From UBA1783 sp964449115 (lineage in GTDB: Bacteria; Bacillota_I; Bacilli_A; Erysipelotrichales; Erysipelotrichaceae): DNA of 39,084 nt. Location of the stretch: assembly GCA_964449115.1 (NCBI GenBank), contig CAYUXW010000015.1:1-39084 (forward strand), written 5' to 3'. The stretch's first letter is position 1. Each line of letters starts with the position of its first letter. This document shows, in pieces, positions 25,165 to 34,624 of the stretch. A model generated the notes under the pieces. It was not told the origin of the DNA, did no database searches, and worked only from the letters and a program-made list of their open reading frames with translations. Position numbers and translations under genes: made by a program.

Positions 25165-26433
25165 ATGAAAAAATTATTTGTATTTTTACTAGCTTTTGCA
25201 ATGATTTTAGGCTTTGCTGGTTGTAAACCTAAAGAGCCAACTGTTGAAAAGCAGACGGTTGTAATCTGGCACACTTATACTGAAGACCAGACAGCTACCT
25301 TAGAGAGAATTGCTTCAGAATTCAACGCTTTACACGAAGGCGAAATTGAAGTAATCGTTCAGGCTCAGGAATATTCAGGCTTTACAAACAAGGTTTATGA
25401 ATCTGTAGCAAATGGTGTTGGACCAGACATGATTTTCCAGTATGCTTCTACAGCTGCAACATATGTTGGAGATACTGAAGAAGAAACAATGGTTGTTGAC
25501 TTTGATAAATACCTAAGCCAAGATTTCTCAAAATTGGTTGCTCCTGGTATTTATGCTGAAATGACAGATTTTAAAGATGGCAAGTTACACGTTTTACCAA
25601 TGGTAACAACAGGACCTATCTACATCTACAATGCAAAATTATTCGAGCAATATGGTGTTGAACCTCCAACAACCTGGAAACAAGTTTTTGAATTATCTAA
25701 GACTATCTGGGAAAAATCTGGACATACAGTTGTAGGATTTGCAGTTGACTCATTAACTGACTTCTTTACTACAATTATTATGCAGCACGGTATTGGTTAC
25801 TACAACGAAGATAAGACTTCAGTTTTATTCTGTGATGGTGATAAGTTAGCATTTATGTTAGAGCAATTTAAGCAAGCTGTTCAGGAAGGTTACTTCCAAT
25901 TAGCTCCTCAATCAGGTGACTATAACAGTTCAGATATGAATGCTTTAACTTTGGCTTCTTATGTTGGTTCAAGTGCAGGCTTACCTTATTTATCATATGA
26001 TGGAATTGCTGCTACATCTTTACCAAGAGAAATGGATGATGGAATGGGAGTTATTGATTGGGCTCCTGCATGGAACAGAGGCGTCATCGTCTTCAAGAGT
26101 AATGAAGCTAGAGAAGCTGCTGCTGTTAAGTTTGCAGAGTACTTCTTAAATGAAGAAAACAATGCTGCTTGGGCAAAAACAATGAGTGCTTTCTCACCAT
26201 ATTTTGCAACTCAGCAAAACGCTGATTACCAGGCTACAGTAGCTGCAAATATTGCATTATCAGCATTGGCAGGTCAAATCAACTATGCTGGTGTATTGCC
26301 TAATACAAGTGGTGCTTCTGCTATCAGAACAGCTTTAGAAGAATTAGTTAAAACTACAGCTGCTGGTACAGTATCAATTGAAGAAGGTTTAGCAATCTGT
26401 AAGGCAGCTTGTGAAGCAGCTTTAAGTGAATAG
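25165..26433 (+). CDS. UgpB-like substrate-binding lipoprotein of a carbohydrate-uptake ABC transporter
   Basis: A lipoprotein signal MKKLFVFLLAFAMILGFAGC with the lipid-modified Cys20 anchors this type 1 extracellular solute-binding protein. VVIWHTYTEDQTATLERIA and VGPDMIFQYAS are typical of the UgpB/MalE group. Length 422 fits. The closest look is to UgpB (glycerol-3-phosphate or glycerophosphodiester), but the ligand cannot be assigned from sequence. The start has AAAGGAAAGGG upstream. It is separated from its ATPase gene by two large hairpins, which would favour higher expression of the binding protein than of the membrane parts. Confidence 0.88.
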   Translation: MKKLFVFLLAFAMILGFAGCKPKEPTVEKQTVVIWHTYTEDQTATLERIASEFNALHEGEIEVIVQAQEYSGFTNKVYESVANGVGPDMIFQYASTAATYVGDTEEETMVVDFDKYLSQDFSKLVAPGIYAEMTDFKDGKLHVLPMVTTGPIYIYNAKLFEQYGVEPPTTWKQVFELSKTIWEKSGHTVVGFAVDSLTDFFTTIIMQHGIGYYNEDKTSVLFCDGDKLAFMLEQFKQAVQEGYFQLAPQSGDYNSSDMNALTLASYVGSSAGLPYLSYDGIAATSLPREMDDGMGVIDWAPAWNRGVIVFKSNEAREAAAVKFAEYFLNEENNAAWAKTMSAFSPYFATQQNADYQATVAANIALSALAGQINYAGVLPNTSGASAIRTALEELVKTTAAGTVSIEEGLAICKAACEAALSE

Positions 26434-26457
26434 TTTATTTTAAAAACTAGATAATTT

Positions 26458-26522
26458 AATACTGAAGGAAGAACCTTCCTTCAGTATTTTATTTAAGTAA
26501 AGCTGGACTACTTAAATAAAAT
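26458..26522 (+). terminator. Two overlapping hairpins between binding-protein and ATPase genes
   Basis: The first hairpin, ACTGAAGGAAG (26461-26471) with CTTCCTTCAGT (26475-26485), extends three more pairs outward and is followed by ATTTTATTT, so it is terminator-like. The second, 26486-26499 with 26509-26522, is a 14-bp perfect stem with a 9-nt loop (AAGCTGGAC) and shares bases 26486-26488 with the first. They could give partial termination, 3'-end protection of the upstream mRNA, or switchable read-through. The downstream genes have no separate obvious promoter. Confidence 0.7.
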
Positions 26523-26541
26523 AGGAAAGGATAATAATTAT

Positions 26542-27597
26542 ATGAAAATTACAATTGAAGGTTTAACAAAGAAGTTTGGAGAAGTAACTGCCGTAAAAGA
26601 CTTTGATGCTGTTATTGAAAAAGGACAGCTGGTGTGTCTTTTAGGACCATCTGGCTGTGGCAAAAGTACAATGCTTTATATGCTGGCAGGTACGGAAGCT
26701 GCTACAAGTGGAAAGATTTATTTTGATGATGAAGATGTAACTTATATGGCTCCTGAAAAAAGAGGAGTTGGTCTAGTGTTTCAAAACTATGCCTTATATC
26801 CACACATGACAGTTTTACAGAATATCTGTTTTCCATTAGAAATTCAAAATGTTCCAAAGGCAGAAAGAATAGAAAGAGCCAAAGAAATAGCTAAACTTGT
26901 TCAAATTGAAGATTACTTACATCGTAAACCATCTCAATTATCAGGGGGACAACAACAACGTGTTGCTATTGCTCGAGCTTTAGTAAAAAGACCAAGATTA
27001 TTGTTGCTTGATGAGCCTTTAAGTAATTTGGATGCTAGATTGCGCTTGGTAATGAGAGAAGAAATCAGAAGAATCCAGCAGGAAACAAAGGTTACTACCA
27101 TATTTGTAACTCATGACCAGGAAGAAGCAATGTCTATTTCAGATGTAATTTTGCTGATGAAAGACGGAGAAGAACAACAAAGTGATGCTCCACAAGCTTT
27201 ATATGACAATCCTGTCAATTCATTTACAGCTAATTTCTTAGGAGTTCCAGCTATAAACAATATCTATGGCTATGTGAAAGATGGTAAATTCTACACTCAT
27301 GATAATAGTGCAGTAATTGAACATGAAGCATGTAAAAAAGTACCTGAGGGTAGAAGAGTTGACCTGGCTATTCGTCCAGAATCTATTGAACTGTCTAAAG
27401 ATGAAGCTAATTTCAAGGCTTATCTAGTTCATACCTATGCTATGGGTAAAGAAGAATTAAGTTATATGAAGGTTGGTACTACTGAAATCAGGGGATATTT
27501 ACCAAATGTAACAGAAGTAGAAAAAGAATATAATATCCGTTTAAAAAATAAAGGTGTCTTCTTCTTTGATGAAGAAATAGGAGAAAGATACGCATGA
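26542..27597 (+). CDS. UgpC/MsmK-type ABC transporter ATPase
   Basis: A carbohydrate-uptake type ABC ATPase: Walker A GPSGCGKST (about 36-44), Q-loop FQNYALYPHMT, signature LSGGQQQR, Walker B LLLLDEPLSNLD, H-loop VTHDQEEA. The C-terminal ~110 residues are a TOBE-type regulatory region with LAIRPESIEL. 351 residues, normal for the family. Overlaps the following permease by 4 bp (ATGA). Confidence 0.92.
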   Translation: MKITIEGLTKKFGEVTAVKDFDAVIEKGQLVCLLGPSGCGKSTMLYMLAGTEAATSGKIYFDDEDVTYMAPEKRGVGLVFQNYALYPHMTVLQNICFPLEIQNVPKAERIERAKEIAKLVQIEDYLHRKPSQLSGGQQQRVAIARALVKRPRLLLLDEPLSNLDARLRLVMREEIRRIQQETKVTTIFVTHDQEEAMSISDVILLMKDGEEQQSDAPQALYDNPVNSFTANFLGVPAINNIYGYVKDGKFYTHDNSAVIEHEACKKVPEGRRVDLAIRPESIELSKDEANFKAYLVHTYAMGKEELSYMKVGTTEIRGYLPNVTEVEKEYNIRLKNKGVFFFDEEIGERYA

Positions 27598-28517
27598 AAT
27601 TAGATATTTTTAAAAAGAAGGATAAAGACCCAAAGGTAGAATTTACTAAAAAGTGGGAACCACTTGTATTCTTGCTTCCTTTTGCTATTGGTGTTACAGT
27701 CTTTACAATTTATCCTTTATTTAATGTTATTTTAATGGCGTTCAAAGAAAACTTCGTCTTATTAACAGGAAAATATAGTGGTTTTGGTTTAGAAAATTTT
27801 AAATATGTAATGCAGGATAGATATTTTATTCAAGGAATGCAAAATACTTTTAGATATGTCTTGGTAGTAATCCCTATCTCTACCTGCATTTCAATTGTTA
27901 TTGCGACACTTTTAAATAATAAGATCAAGTTTATGCCATTTTTCCAGACAGCATACTTTTTGCCAATGGTAACAAGTGCTACCGCTGTAGGTTTAGCCTG
28001 GAAATATATGTTTCACTATCAATATGGTGTTATTAACTATTTGTTGGGGCTGATTGGAATCAATCCAATTGCCTGGTTGACAGATGTTTCAAGTAACTTT
28101 ACAGCCCTGTGTGTTTATGGGGTTTGGAACATGCTGCCTTTTACAATAGTTTTGCTGTTATCAGGGTTACAGAATATCGATAAACTCTACTATACTGCTG
28201 CAAGAGTTGATGGAGCCAGTACTTTCAGAATTTTCTTTAGAATTACTGTTCCACTGCTTTTACCAACAATTTTCTTAACGATGATTGTCAACTCAATCAG
28301 TGCCTTTAAGGTATTCCATGAGTTGTTCCCGTTATGGTCTGGTCAGCCAGGTATAGCCTATAATCTGTTTACAGTTGTTTACTATATCTTCTATCAGTTT
28401 AGAGGTTTAACACCTCCAAAATACGGCAGAGCAGCTGCATCTGCGGTAATCCTATTTATTGTTATCTTTATCTTTACAAGAATTCAGATATGGATTCAAA
28501 AGAAATTTGATAACTAG
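27594..28517 (+). CDS. UgpA-type ABC permease
   Basis: 307 residues with about six helices after a basic N-terminus (first helix PLVFLLPFAIGVTVFTIYPL). The EAA-type loop ARVDGASTFRIFFRITVPLL docks on the ATPase. AYFLPMVTSATAVGLAWKY is characteristic of the UgpA/MalF group. Overlaps the ATPase gene by 4 bp. Confidence 0.92.
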   Translation: MKLDIFKKKDKDPKVEFTKKWEPLVFLLPFAIGVTVFTIYPLFNVILMAFKENFVLLTGKYSGFGLENFKYVMQDRYFIQGMQNTFRYVLVVIPISTCISIVIATLLNNKIKFMPFFQTAYFLPMVTSATAVGLAWKYMFHYQYGVINYLLGLIGINPIAWLTDVSSNFTALCVYGVWNMLPFTIVLLLSGLQNIDKLYYTAARVDGASTFRIFFRITVPLLLPTIFLTMIVNSISAFKVFHELFPLWSGQPGIAYNLFTVVYYIFYQFRGLTPPKYGRAAASAVILFIVIFIFTRIQIWIQKKFDN

Positions 28518-28528
28518 GAGGGCGTAAA

Positions 28529-29356
28529 ATGAGAACTAAGAATTTTGTTAAATATATCATTTTATATGTAATATTAGGTATTGGAGCTGTATTTATGATC
28601 TTCCCATTTTTCTGGATGATTACTGGTGGCTTTAAAACCGCTCAAGAAATTGCTGCTTTCCCACCACTGTTATTTCCAACACATTTTAATTTGGATAACT
28701 TTAAATTTGCTCTTGAAACAGCGCCATTTGCCAAATATTTTGTCAACTCGGTTGTAGTAACCGTCAGTTCAGTGACATTAAGTACATTGACAACAATATT
28801 AGCAGCTTTTGCTTTTTCAAGATTGGAATTTAAGGGAAGAGATGCACTTTTTACCTTGCTTTTGGCTTTAATGATGGTACCATTTGAAATGATTGTTATA
28901 ACTAACTATCGTACAATTATCAATATGGGATTGCTGAATACCAGATTGGCTTTAATTATTCCTTTTACTTCAAGTATTTTCTATACCTACATCTTGCGTA
29001 ACTTCTTTGTTTCTATTCCAGAATCGTTATATAGAAGTGCTAAGATTGATGGATGCAGTAACTGGCAATATTTATGGAAAGTAATGGTTCCGATGGCTAG
29101 ACCTTCGCTTGTTACAATTATTCTATTGAATAGTATTGCGGCTTGGAATAGTTTCTTCTGGCCAATGTTGACTACCAATACCACTGCTGCTAGAACTCTA
29201 CCATTTGGTTTGTATACCTTTATGACTGAAGGTGGAGCAAGAAACGAATATATGATGGCAGCAGCAACAATCGTAGTTTTACCGATGATGATTTTATTCT
29301 TGTTTGCTAGAAAGTACATTGTTACTGGCGTAAGTAAGGGTGGATTAAAAGGTTAA
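28529..29356 (+). CDS. UgpE-type ABC permease
   Basis: 275 residues, six helices, with the MalG/UgpE pattern: PFFWMITGGFKTAQEI after helix 1, AFAFSRLEFKGRD, and the EAA loop AKIDGCSNWQYLWKVMVPMA. Starts 11 bp after the UgpA-type gene with GGAGGGCG upstream. Last gene of the operon. Confidence 0.92.
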   Translation: MRTKNFVKYIILYVILGIGAVFMIFPFFWMITGGFKTAQEIAAFPPLLFPTHFNLDNFKFALETAPFAKYFVNSVVVTVSSVTLSTLTTILAAFAFSRLEFKGRDALFTLLLALMMVPFEMIVITNYRTIINMGLLNTRLALIIPFTSSIFYTYILRNFFVSIPESLYRSAKIDGCSNWQYLWKVMVPMARPSLVTIILLNSIAAWNSFFWPMLTTNTTAARTLPFGLYTFMTEGGARNEYMMAAATIVVLPMMILFLFARKYIVTGVSKGGLKG

Positions 29357-29381
29357 TAAGAAGAATTATTAAAATTGAAAT

Positions 29382-29412
29382 AAAAATCGAAGAAATTAAT
29401 CTTCGATTTTTT
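29382..29412. terminator. Bidirectional terminator between convergent operons
   Basis: AAAAATCGAAGA (29382-29393) / TCTTCGATTTTT (29400-29411), loop AATTAA. T runs exist on both strands. The last codons and stop of the minus-strand hydrolase gene lie inside it. Confidence 0.85.
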
Positions 29413-30790
29413 CTATCAGTTGACCATCAATTAAATAGTAATCAACATTTTCCTTTGGTAAATAATGTTTAGCATTAACTGGATTTAAGGATTCTGGATT
29501 TTTTGAATGCACAGCTACAACTGCTTTAGGGTTAAGCTTTTGAATATAATAAGCCAAATGATTTGGATAAGCGTGAGAAAATGAATATAGATTAATATAG
29601 GAGAAGAATTTCCACTGTAATTTCTCAATAAAGTTTTTCATAATCTGATAATGTTTTTGACCCTTGATTAGTGGCTCACCAAATAGATGGAAGTAGATTC
29701 CGTTTATTCCGTCATAATCTGTCAGTTCCAAGATATTTCTATAAGTATTTTGAATAAAATATCCATTTGGATTTTTAAGCACTTCATTTTTTAAAATAAC
29801 AGTATTGTTTTCTTTTACATCCTTATAAAAATCAAAGTTTAAATCATTATCTGGAAACATGACACATACTGATATATTCAGTAATTCATTGATTATATAA
29901 GCCGTATGAGGCTCAAAGACCGCTTGACGATTATATTCTTGAGCAATTCTGATTATATGCTCTAACATCCTGATATCGCGATGATAAAGGTTAAAAACAG
30001 CAATACCTTGATGATCTTTTAGTTGCTGGCTGATATCATCAAAAATCTTCTGTTCAGTAATCATTCCTTTTAATACTTCTTTAGAAGGTATGTTTAACTG
30101 TCTTATTTCCTTTTCTGAATAGACAAACTCACTTGCTGAGGTTGTTGTACTGTCGACAATCAGCAAATCAATGTTATTTTCACTCATTTTTTGTACAGCC
30201 TGCCAAGCTCTTTCAGATTCTAAGGCATGAAATCTGATATCCCCAGAATAGACAATAGTAGAGTCTTTTGTTTTAATTAAAAAACTGGCTGAACCGATAC
30301 AGGTGTGATCGGAAAAATAAGGAGTTACTTCAATATCGCCAACTTTTATTGTCTGATTGTACTCAAAGCCACTGTATTCTCTGAAATATGGTTCTTCCCT
30401 GATGGTTTCTAAAGTTTGTTTCAATTTTAAACCTGAATTATGAAAATAGATAGGAATTGAAGGATCAACCTTATCAATTTCGGACATATGGTCTTTATGA
30501 CAATGTGAAATGAAGATAGCTGTCTGGTAGATATTATCTTCTGCTGGTTTAAGATTGATATCATCTAAGCTTTGCTGACTATAAATATAATCAATCATCG
30601 GTGCTTTATTTAAGAGTAAGGCATCTTTTACTCGTTTTTTATTTCTTGGTAGGACCGTACCATCATATATTTGGGTTAATGGTTCAAATGGAGCACCAAA
30701 ATCGAAGATAACTCTGGATTTATTGTAGGTAATCATTATTACTACTCCCATTCCATGTAAGCCTCTGATGAAATTAACTTTTGTTTTCAT
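29396..30790 (-). CDS. Metallo-beta-lactamase fold protein, beta-CASP-like (copy 1)
   Basis: 464 residues. The MBL metal motif is HCHKDH (96-101), followed by a metal-site Asp in YSGDIRFHA near residue 180. A helical insert with FNLYHRDIRMLEHI and NRQAVFEPHTAYI resembles a beta-CASP domain as in RNase J/CPSF-like nucleases. Near the C-terminus FSHAYPNHLAYYIQKLNPKA then VAVHS recall the beta-CASP His motifs (SxHA and PVH). Substrate unknown; RNA is a reasonable guess but the RNase J C-terminal domain is absent. It overlaps the upstream paralogue by ATGA, so the two are translationally coupled. Confidence 0.8.
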   Translation of the reverse strand: MKTKVNFIRGLHGMGVVIMITYNKSRVIFDFGAPFEPLTQIYDGTVLPRNKKRVKDALLLNKAPMIDYIYSQQSLDDINLKPAEDNIYQTAIFISHCHKDHMSEIDKVDPSIPIYFHNSGLKLKQTLETIREEPYFREYSGFEYNQTIKVGDIEVTPYFSDHTCIGSASFLIKTKDSTIVYSGDIRFHALESERAWQAVQKMSENNIDLLIVDSTTTSASEFVYSEKEIRQLNIPSKEVLKGMITEQKIFDDISQQLKDHQGIAVFNLYHRDIRMLEHIIRIAQEYNRQAVFEPHTAYIINELLNISVCVMFPDNDLNFDFYKDVKENNTVILKNEVLKNPNGYFIQNTYRNILELTDYDGINGIYFHLFGEPLIKGQKHYQIMKNFIEKLQWKFFSYINLYSFSHAYPNHLAYYIQKLNPKAVVAVHSKNPESLNPVNAKHYLPKENVDYYLIDGQLIEKIED

Positions 30791-32205
30791 TGTGTGACCT
30801 CCAGTTTTTTATTTTCATGATTGTATACATATGTCTCATCTTGTTTACACAAGAAATAATTTGTTTTACTAGCTTCACCTAATAGTTTTCTTTGAGGACA
30901 ATGAGAAGGGATTAAAAGTTTCGCATTAACTTGATTTATATACCATAAAAGCTGGTTAGCAATAGCATGGGAGAAAAACTCTCCATCTTCACCTTCATAG
31001 ATATGTCTATAAGCGATATTGGATTTTTTTAATATCATCTCTAAGCTTCTAAACTGAGGATCATAATCTCCCAAGGGTGTTCCAGAATGATGAAGATATA
31101 AAGTATTAATGTTTCTGTAATCCAATAGTTCCAAAATATTTTCAAAAGTATTCTGAACAATATAATTGGCTGGATTGCTATAGATTTCATCTTTCGTGAT
31201 AATATTGTTTTCTTTGATAACCTGTTTTAAATAGTCAGGATAATTTTTTTCATCGTAAGTATCTGGAATCATAACATTATAACTTTTATTAAAGAATCTG
31301 TTTAGAATATAGGCACTTTTCGGCTCAAATACCAGGGTTCTGCCACTTTTTTTAGAAAAGTCAAACCAGTATCCAGCATGACACATTTCACGCTCATAGT
31401 AGTTAAATATGATTAGTCCATCATAGTTGTCAATTAGCTTTTGGGTTCTTTCTAAAAGTCTTTCTTCAGTAATGACTCCTTTAATCGGCTGATAACTAGG
31501 GTAGAGTTCTTTTTCGTATTTAGTTGTTTTCTTCAGCCAGCTAGGCAAAAAACTGGTTCCCTCACAAACTAAAATATCGATTTGCTTTTCTTTTAAGAAT
31601 TGGATTTCCTTAATAATATTATCTCCATAAACACCATAGATAAAGACATCACCGGTATAATGTAGTTTTAAATCAGGAGTTTCAATATAGAAAGAGTAGT
31701 CCTGATAACTATCAGAGTTTAAACAGAAAGATTTAACATAGATGTCCCCAATCATAACCTCTTCAGGTATATCTAAGTAACTCTTTCTTTTAGAAAAAAC
31801 TCCATCTCCAACATCCTCTAAAGCCTGCTCAATAATTTGAGCATTTTTTGACAGGTAAACATCAACATCATTGCTGATTGTTCCCATATTTCCCATATGA
31901 TCTAAATGTAAATGAGTTATAAATACTGCTGTCTGATATTTAGATTCTTCAGCTGGTAATAAGTCTAATCCCTGTATTTCTTTTTGAGCATACAAACCAT
32001 CAATTTTAGAAATATCATTAATCCATAAACCATCCTTTATAAAACTGTTTCTTTGGTTAACATTGCCATCATAAAGATTAAAGCCTGGATTGTAGGTTGC
32101 TCCTATTTCCATAATGACTCGAAGGTTGCGATAGATAACTTCCATCACCACTCCACCTACTGTATCTAAATCGCTGTAGAAGGTTATTTTTGTTTCTGTT
32201 TTCAT
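30787..32205 (-). CDS. Metallo-beta-lactamase fold protein, beta-CASP-like (copy 2)
   Basis: A tandem paralogue of the gene at 29396: shared order is an IYDG/LYDG loop, a YxQ segment near residue 70, PAE, then the metal motif HLHLDH (98-103) and a late FSHAIANQLLWYINQVNAKL followed by LIPSHCP. The motif here is the canonical HxHxDH, whereas copy 1 has HCHKDH. The frame is open 13 codons further upstream (32244), but ATG 32203-32205 follows CAGGTGA at good spacing; product 472 residues. Divergent from the phosphodiesterase gene at 32283. Function unknown. Confidence 0.8.
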   Translation of the reverse strand: MKTETKITFYSDLDTVGGVVMEVIYRNLRVIMEIGATYNPGFNLYDGNVNQRNSFIKDGLWINDISKIDGLYAQKEIQGLDLLPAEESKYQTAVFITHLHLDHMGNMGTISNDVDVYLSKNAQIIEQALEDVGDGVFSKRKSYLDIPEEVMIGDIYVKSFCLNSDSYQDYSFYIETPDLKLHYTGDVFIYGVYGDNIIKEIQFLKEKQIDILVCEGTSFLPSWLKKTTKYEKELYPSYQPIKGVITEERLLERTQKLIDNYDGLIIFNYYEREMCHAGYWFDFSKKSGRTLVFEPKSAYILNRFFNKSYNVMIPDTYDEKNYPDYLKQVIKENNIITKDEIYSNPANYIVQNTFENILELLDYRNINTLYLHHSGTPLGDYDPQFRSLEMILKKSNIAYRHIYEGEDGEFFSHAIANQLLWYINQVNAKLLIPSHCPQRKLLGEASKTNYFLCKQDETYVYNHENKKLEVTQ

Positions 32206-32250
32206 AATAATCACCTGCTTATCATTATAGCAAATCATAACCACATTTTG

Positions 32251-32259
32251 TGTTATAAT
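32251..32259 (+). promoter_or_regulatory. Extended -10 promoter of the phosphodiesterase gene
   Basis: TGTTATAAT is an extended -10 box 24 bp before the ATG at 32283; no clear -35. Same form as the box at 25084-25092. Confidence 0.5.
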
Positions 32260-32282
32260 AGGCGGTATAGGGGAACGGAAAA

Positions 32283-33386
32283 ATGAAAATTAGAAACAAT
32301 TATGATGAATGTTTAACCAATGTTGCCTGTTCAATCAGAAAATATTTTGAACTTGATTATCATCATAGGACAATCAGAGAGATTGATGAACTGCTGGAAA
32401 GAAAACAACCTAAAAATGTTGTTTTAATATTGTTTGATGGTATGGGTTCAATGATTTTAGATAAAGCCCTGGATGAAAATAGTTTCTTTAGAAAAAATAA
32501 AGTTAAAGATATTACATCTGTCTTTCCTGCAACTACTACAGCTGCCACAAATTCGATAAAAACGGGGTTAAATCCTGTTGAGCACTGCTGGCTGGGTTGG
32601 AATACCTATATTGAAAAAATTGACCAGACGATTACCTTGTTTTTGAGCTCGGAAAAAGGGAAAAATGAAAAAAGTGATAAGTTTATGGAAATATTTGAGG
32701 AATATGAACCTGATTTTATCACCAATCTAATAAGCCAAGCGGGAAAATATGAAGGAATTGAAATCAGCAATTTCGGTGATATCGGCTATAGCAGTGTTGA
32801 TGAAATGATTTCGATAATTCAGGGGCAGTGTGAATATGGCGACAAAAAGTACATGTATGTCTATGACCCACAACCTGATGCCATAATACATGATTATGGT
32901 CCCTATTCTTCATATGCGAAAAGAGAGATTATTTTGAGAAATAACAAAATTGAAAAAATGTGTGAAGAACTGACTGATACAGTAGTGATAATATTGGCTG
33001 ATCATGGCCATATAAAAGTCGACAATCTCTATTTAAAGGATTATCCAGATGTTTATAGTCTGTTAGAGCGAACAACTTCAATTGAACAAAGAGCAGTGTC
33101 ATTTAAAATAATAGATGGCCAGCATGATTTATTTGTGGAAAGATTCAATCATCATTTTTCAGAATATTTTTCGCTCTATACAAAGCAGGAAATTATAGAG
33201 TCAAAAATATTTGGCTCTGGATTTATGCATCAGAATTTTGATTCTGCTATTGGTGATTTTATCGCCATTGCTGAAAACAGCAACAAGTGCTTATTGACAG
33301 ATGGAGATTTTCCAATGTTTTCTCATCATGCAGGATATACGGATGAGGAAATATATGTACCATTGATTATTATTGATAGAGTCTAA
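32283..33386 (+). CDS. Alkaline-phosphatase superfamily phosphodiesterase/nucleotide pyrophosphatase
   Basis: 367 residues. The metal Asp is in VVLILFDGMGSMI (near residue 45), the nucleophile Thr in SVFPATTTAATNSI, further metal ligands in the DAIIHDYGPYSS region and VIILADHGHI, and a final His in FPMFSHHAGYTDEE. This is the type I phosphodiesterase/nucleotide pyrophosphatase pattern. No signal peptide, so probably cytoplasmic. Substrate not inferable: a phosphodiester or phosphomonoester. It starts a plus-strand group that continues with a small protein, a tyrosine phosphatase and MscS. Confidence 0.88.
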   Translation: MKIRNNYDECLTNVACSIRKYFELDYHHRTIREIDELLERKQPKNVVLILFDGMGSMILDKALDENSFFRKNKVKDITSVFPATTTAATNSIKTGLNPVEHCWLGWNTYIEKIDQTITLFLSSEKGKNEKSDKFMEIFEEYEPDFITNLISQAGKYEGIEISNFGDIGYSSVDEMISIIQGQCEYGDKKYMYVYDPQPDAIIHDYGPYSSYAKREIILRNNKIEKMCEELTDTVVIILADHGHIKVDNLYLKDYPDVYSLLERTTSIEQRAVSFKIIDGQHDLFVERFNHHFSEYFSLYTKQEIIESKIFGSGFMHQNFDSAIGDFIAIAENSNKCLLTDGDFPMFSHHAGYTDEEIYVPLIIIDRV

Positions 33387-33419
33387 CGATAAATAGTGGG
33401 CAGTTTAAAGGGGGTTACT

Positions 33420-33842
33420 ATGGCAGATAATCTTGAAGTGTTGAAAGAATTGGTAACAGAAGATAATTATTCGTTCTATACAAGCAGTTCAGGAGATATG
33501 TTTGGTTCGTTTTATTCAACCGGAATATATCAGCTGGATGAAAACACTGTTTTTGTCAGAAAAAGAAGCAGGGAAGATTTTAATGCTGAAGAAAAGATAG
33601 AGCAATATGAGATTTCTATGGAGATATATGATGAAATCTTTACTTTGATTAAGGAAAATAAGCTGATAGATTTGGTAAAAGCTTCAAAAGAAGAATGTCT
33701 GGCTTATGATATGGCGACAATTGATTATCAGATTCGCATAGGAAATAAAAACTATCGCTTTAATTCTACTTTGCAGATTGATCAAAAAAGACGTGAAATC
33801 ATATGGGAAATATTAGATTTAATACATTTAAAAGAAAGGTAG
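33420..33842 (+). CDS. Small cytoplasmic protein of unknown function
   Basis: 140 residues, mixed alpha/beta by appearance, no signal peptide or membrane helix. The frame is open from a GTG at 33396, but AAAGGGGG at 33408-33414 selects ATG 33420. Features: an N-terminal LEVLKELVTEDNYSFY, a central FVRKRSREDF and a YRFNSTLQIDQKRREIIWEI C-terminus. No family recognised. Lies 33 bp after the phosphodiesterase gene and 11 bp before the tyrosine phosphatase. Confidence 0.65.
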   Translation: MADNLEVLKELVTEDNYSFYTSSSGDMFGSFYSTGIYQLDENTVFVRKRSREDFNAEEKIEQYEISMEIYDEIFTLIKENKLIDLVKASKEECLAYDMATIDYQIRIGNKNYRFNSTLQIDQKRREIIWEILDLIHLKER

Positions 33843-33853
33843 GAGAATAATGA

Positions 33854-34615
33854 ATGCATTCTAAAAAAATTGATTTAAAAACAATGAGAAATACCAGAGA
33901 CTTGGGCGGGATTGTAAATAAAAATGACTTAAAAATAAAGAAAAACAGACTTTATCGAAGTGGTGAGTTATCTAGAATCAGTGCTGAGGATGCCAATACT
34001 CTATATGAAGATTACAATCTTAGGACAATTGTTGACTTTAGAAATGAACTGGAAATGAAAGAAAGAAAAGATGTTATTATAAAAGATCAGCGATATGTTG
34101 CAAACACCATTATATCAGTATCAACAGCTGGTGGTACTCATGATGAAGAAGCAAACAAAAGAAAAGAAGAAATGGCTATAAAGGCTGACAAAATATCGCA
34201 TTATGCCAAGTGTGGGATGGAAATGTTTTACATGGAAATGTTTGAAGACTATGGAAGCAAACAATTTGGCAACTTTTTAAGAGAAGTTTTAAATGCTGAT
34301 GCTGGTATTTTATGGCATTGTGCAATTGGAAAAGACAGAGTAGGTGTTGCAACAGCAATTCTGTTAAAAATTCTTGATGTTGATGATGAAACTATTATGA
34401 AAGATTATCTATACACGAATCATTGCTACAATCCAGGTTATGTTCCACAGGATACTGCCAGAGACTGGTATGATTATGCTCATAGTGATTATTTGAAAAC
34501 TGCCTTTAAAGAAATAGATGTTAAATACGGAAGTTTTCAAAACTTCTTAATTGAGGGGTGTAATTTTACACTTGAAGATCAAAAGAAGTTAAAAGAAAAA
34601 TATTTAGAAAAGTAG
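33854..34615 (+). CDS. Tyrosine protein phosphatase (Y_phosphatase3 type)
   Basis: 253 residues. The N-terminus TMRNTRDLGGI followed by LYRSGELSRIS, and the catalytic P-loop HCAIGKDR (HCx5R, Cys nucleophile near residue 156, in WHCAIGKDRVGVATAILL), identify the bacterial tyrosine/lipid phosphatase family (PF13350). Members act on phosphotyrosine or phosphoinositides; the target here is unknown. ATG 33854 is preferred because an overlapping ATG at 33850 is closed after four codons. The ribosome binding site is AGGAG at 33841-33845. Confidence 0.9.
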   Translation: MHSKKIDLKTMRNTRDLGGIVNKNDLKIKKNRLYRSGELSRISAEDANTLYEDYNLRTIVDFRNELEMKERKDVIIKDQRYVANTIISVSTAGGTHDEEANKRKEEMAIKADKISHYAKCGMEMFYMEMFEDYGSKQFGNFLREVLNADAGILWHCAIGKDRVGVATAILLKILDVDDETIMKDYLYTNHCYNPGYVPQDTARDWYDYAHSDYLKTAFKEIDVKYGSFQNFLIEGCNFTLEDQKKLKEKYLEK

Positions 34616-34624
34616 GTATAGATT

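Noticed and set aside
25165..29356. Assignment of the ABC transporter to glycerol-3-phosphate because glpK is in the window
   Set aside because: glpK is 8 kb away in a different operon and the binding-protein motifs fit several carbohydrate ligands; the substrate was left open.
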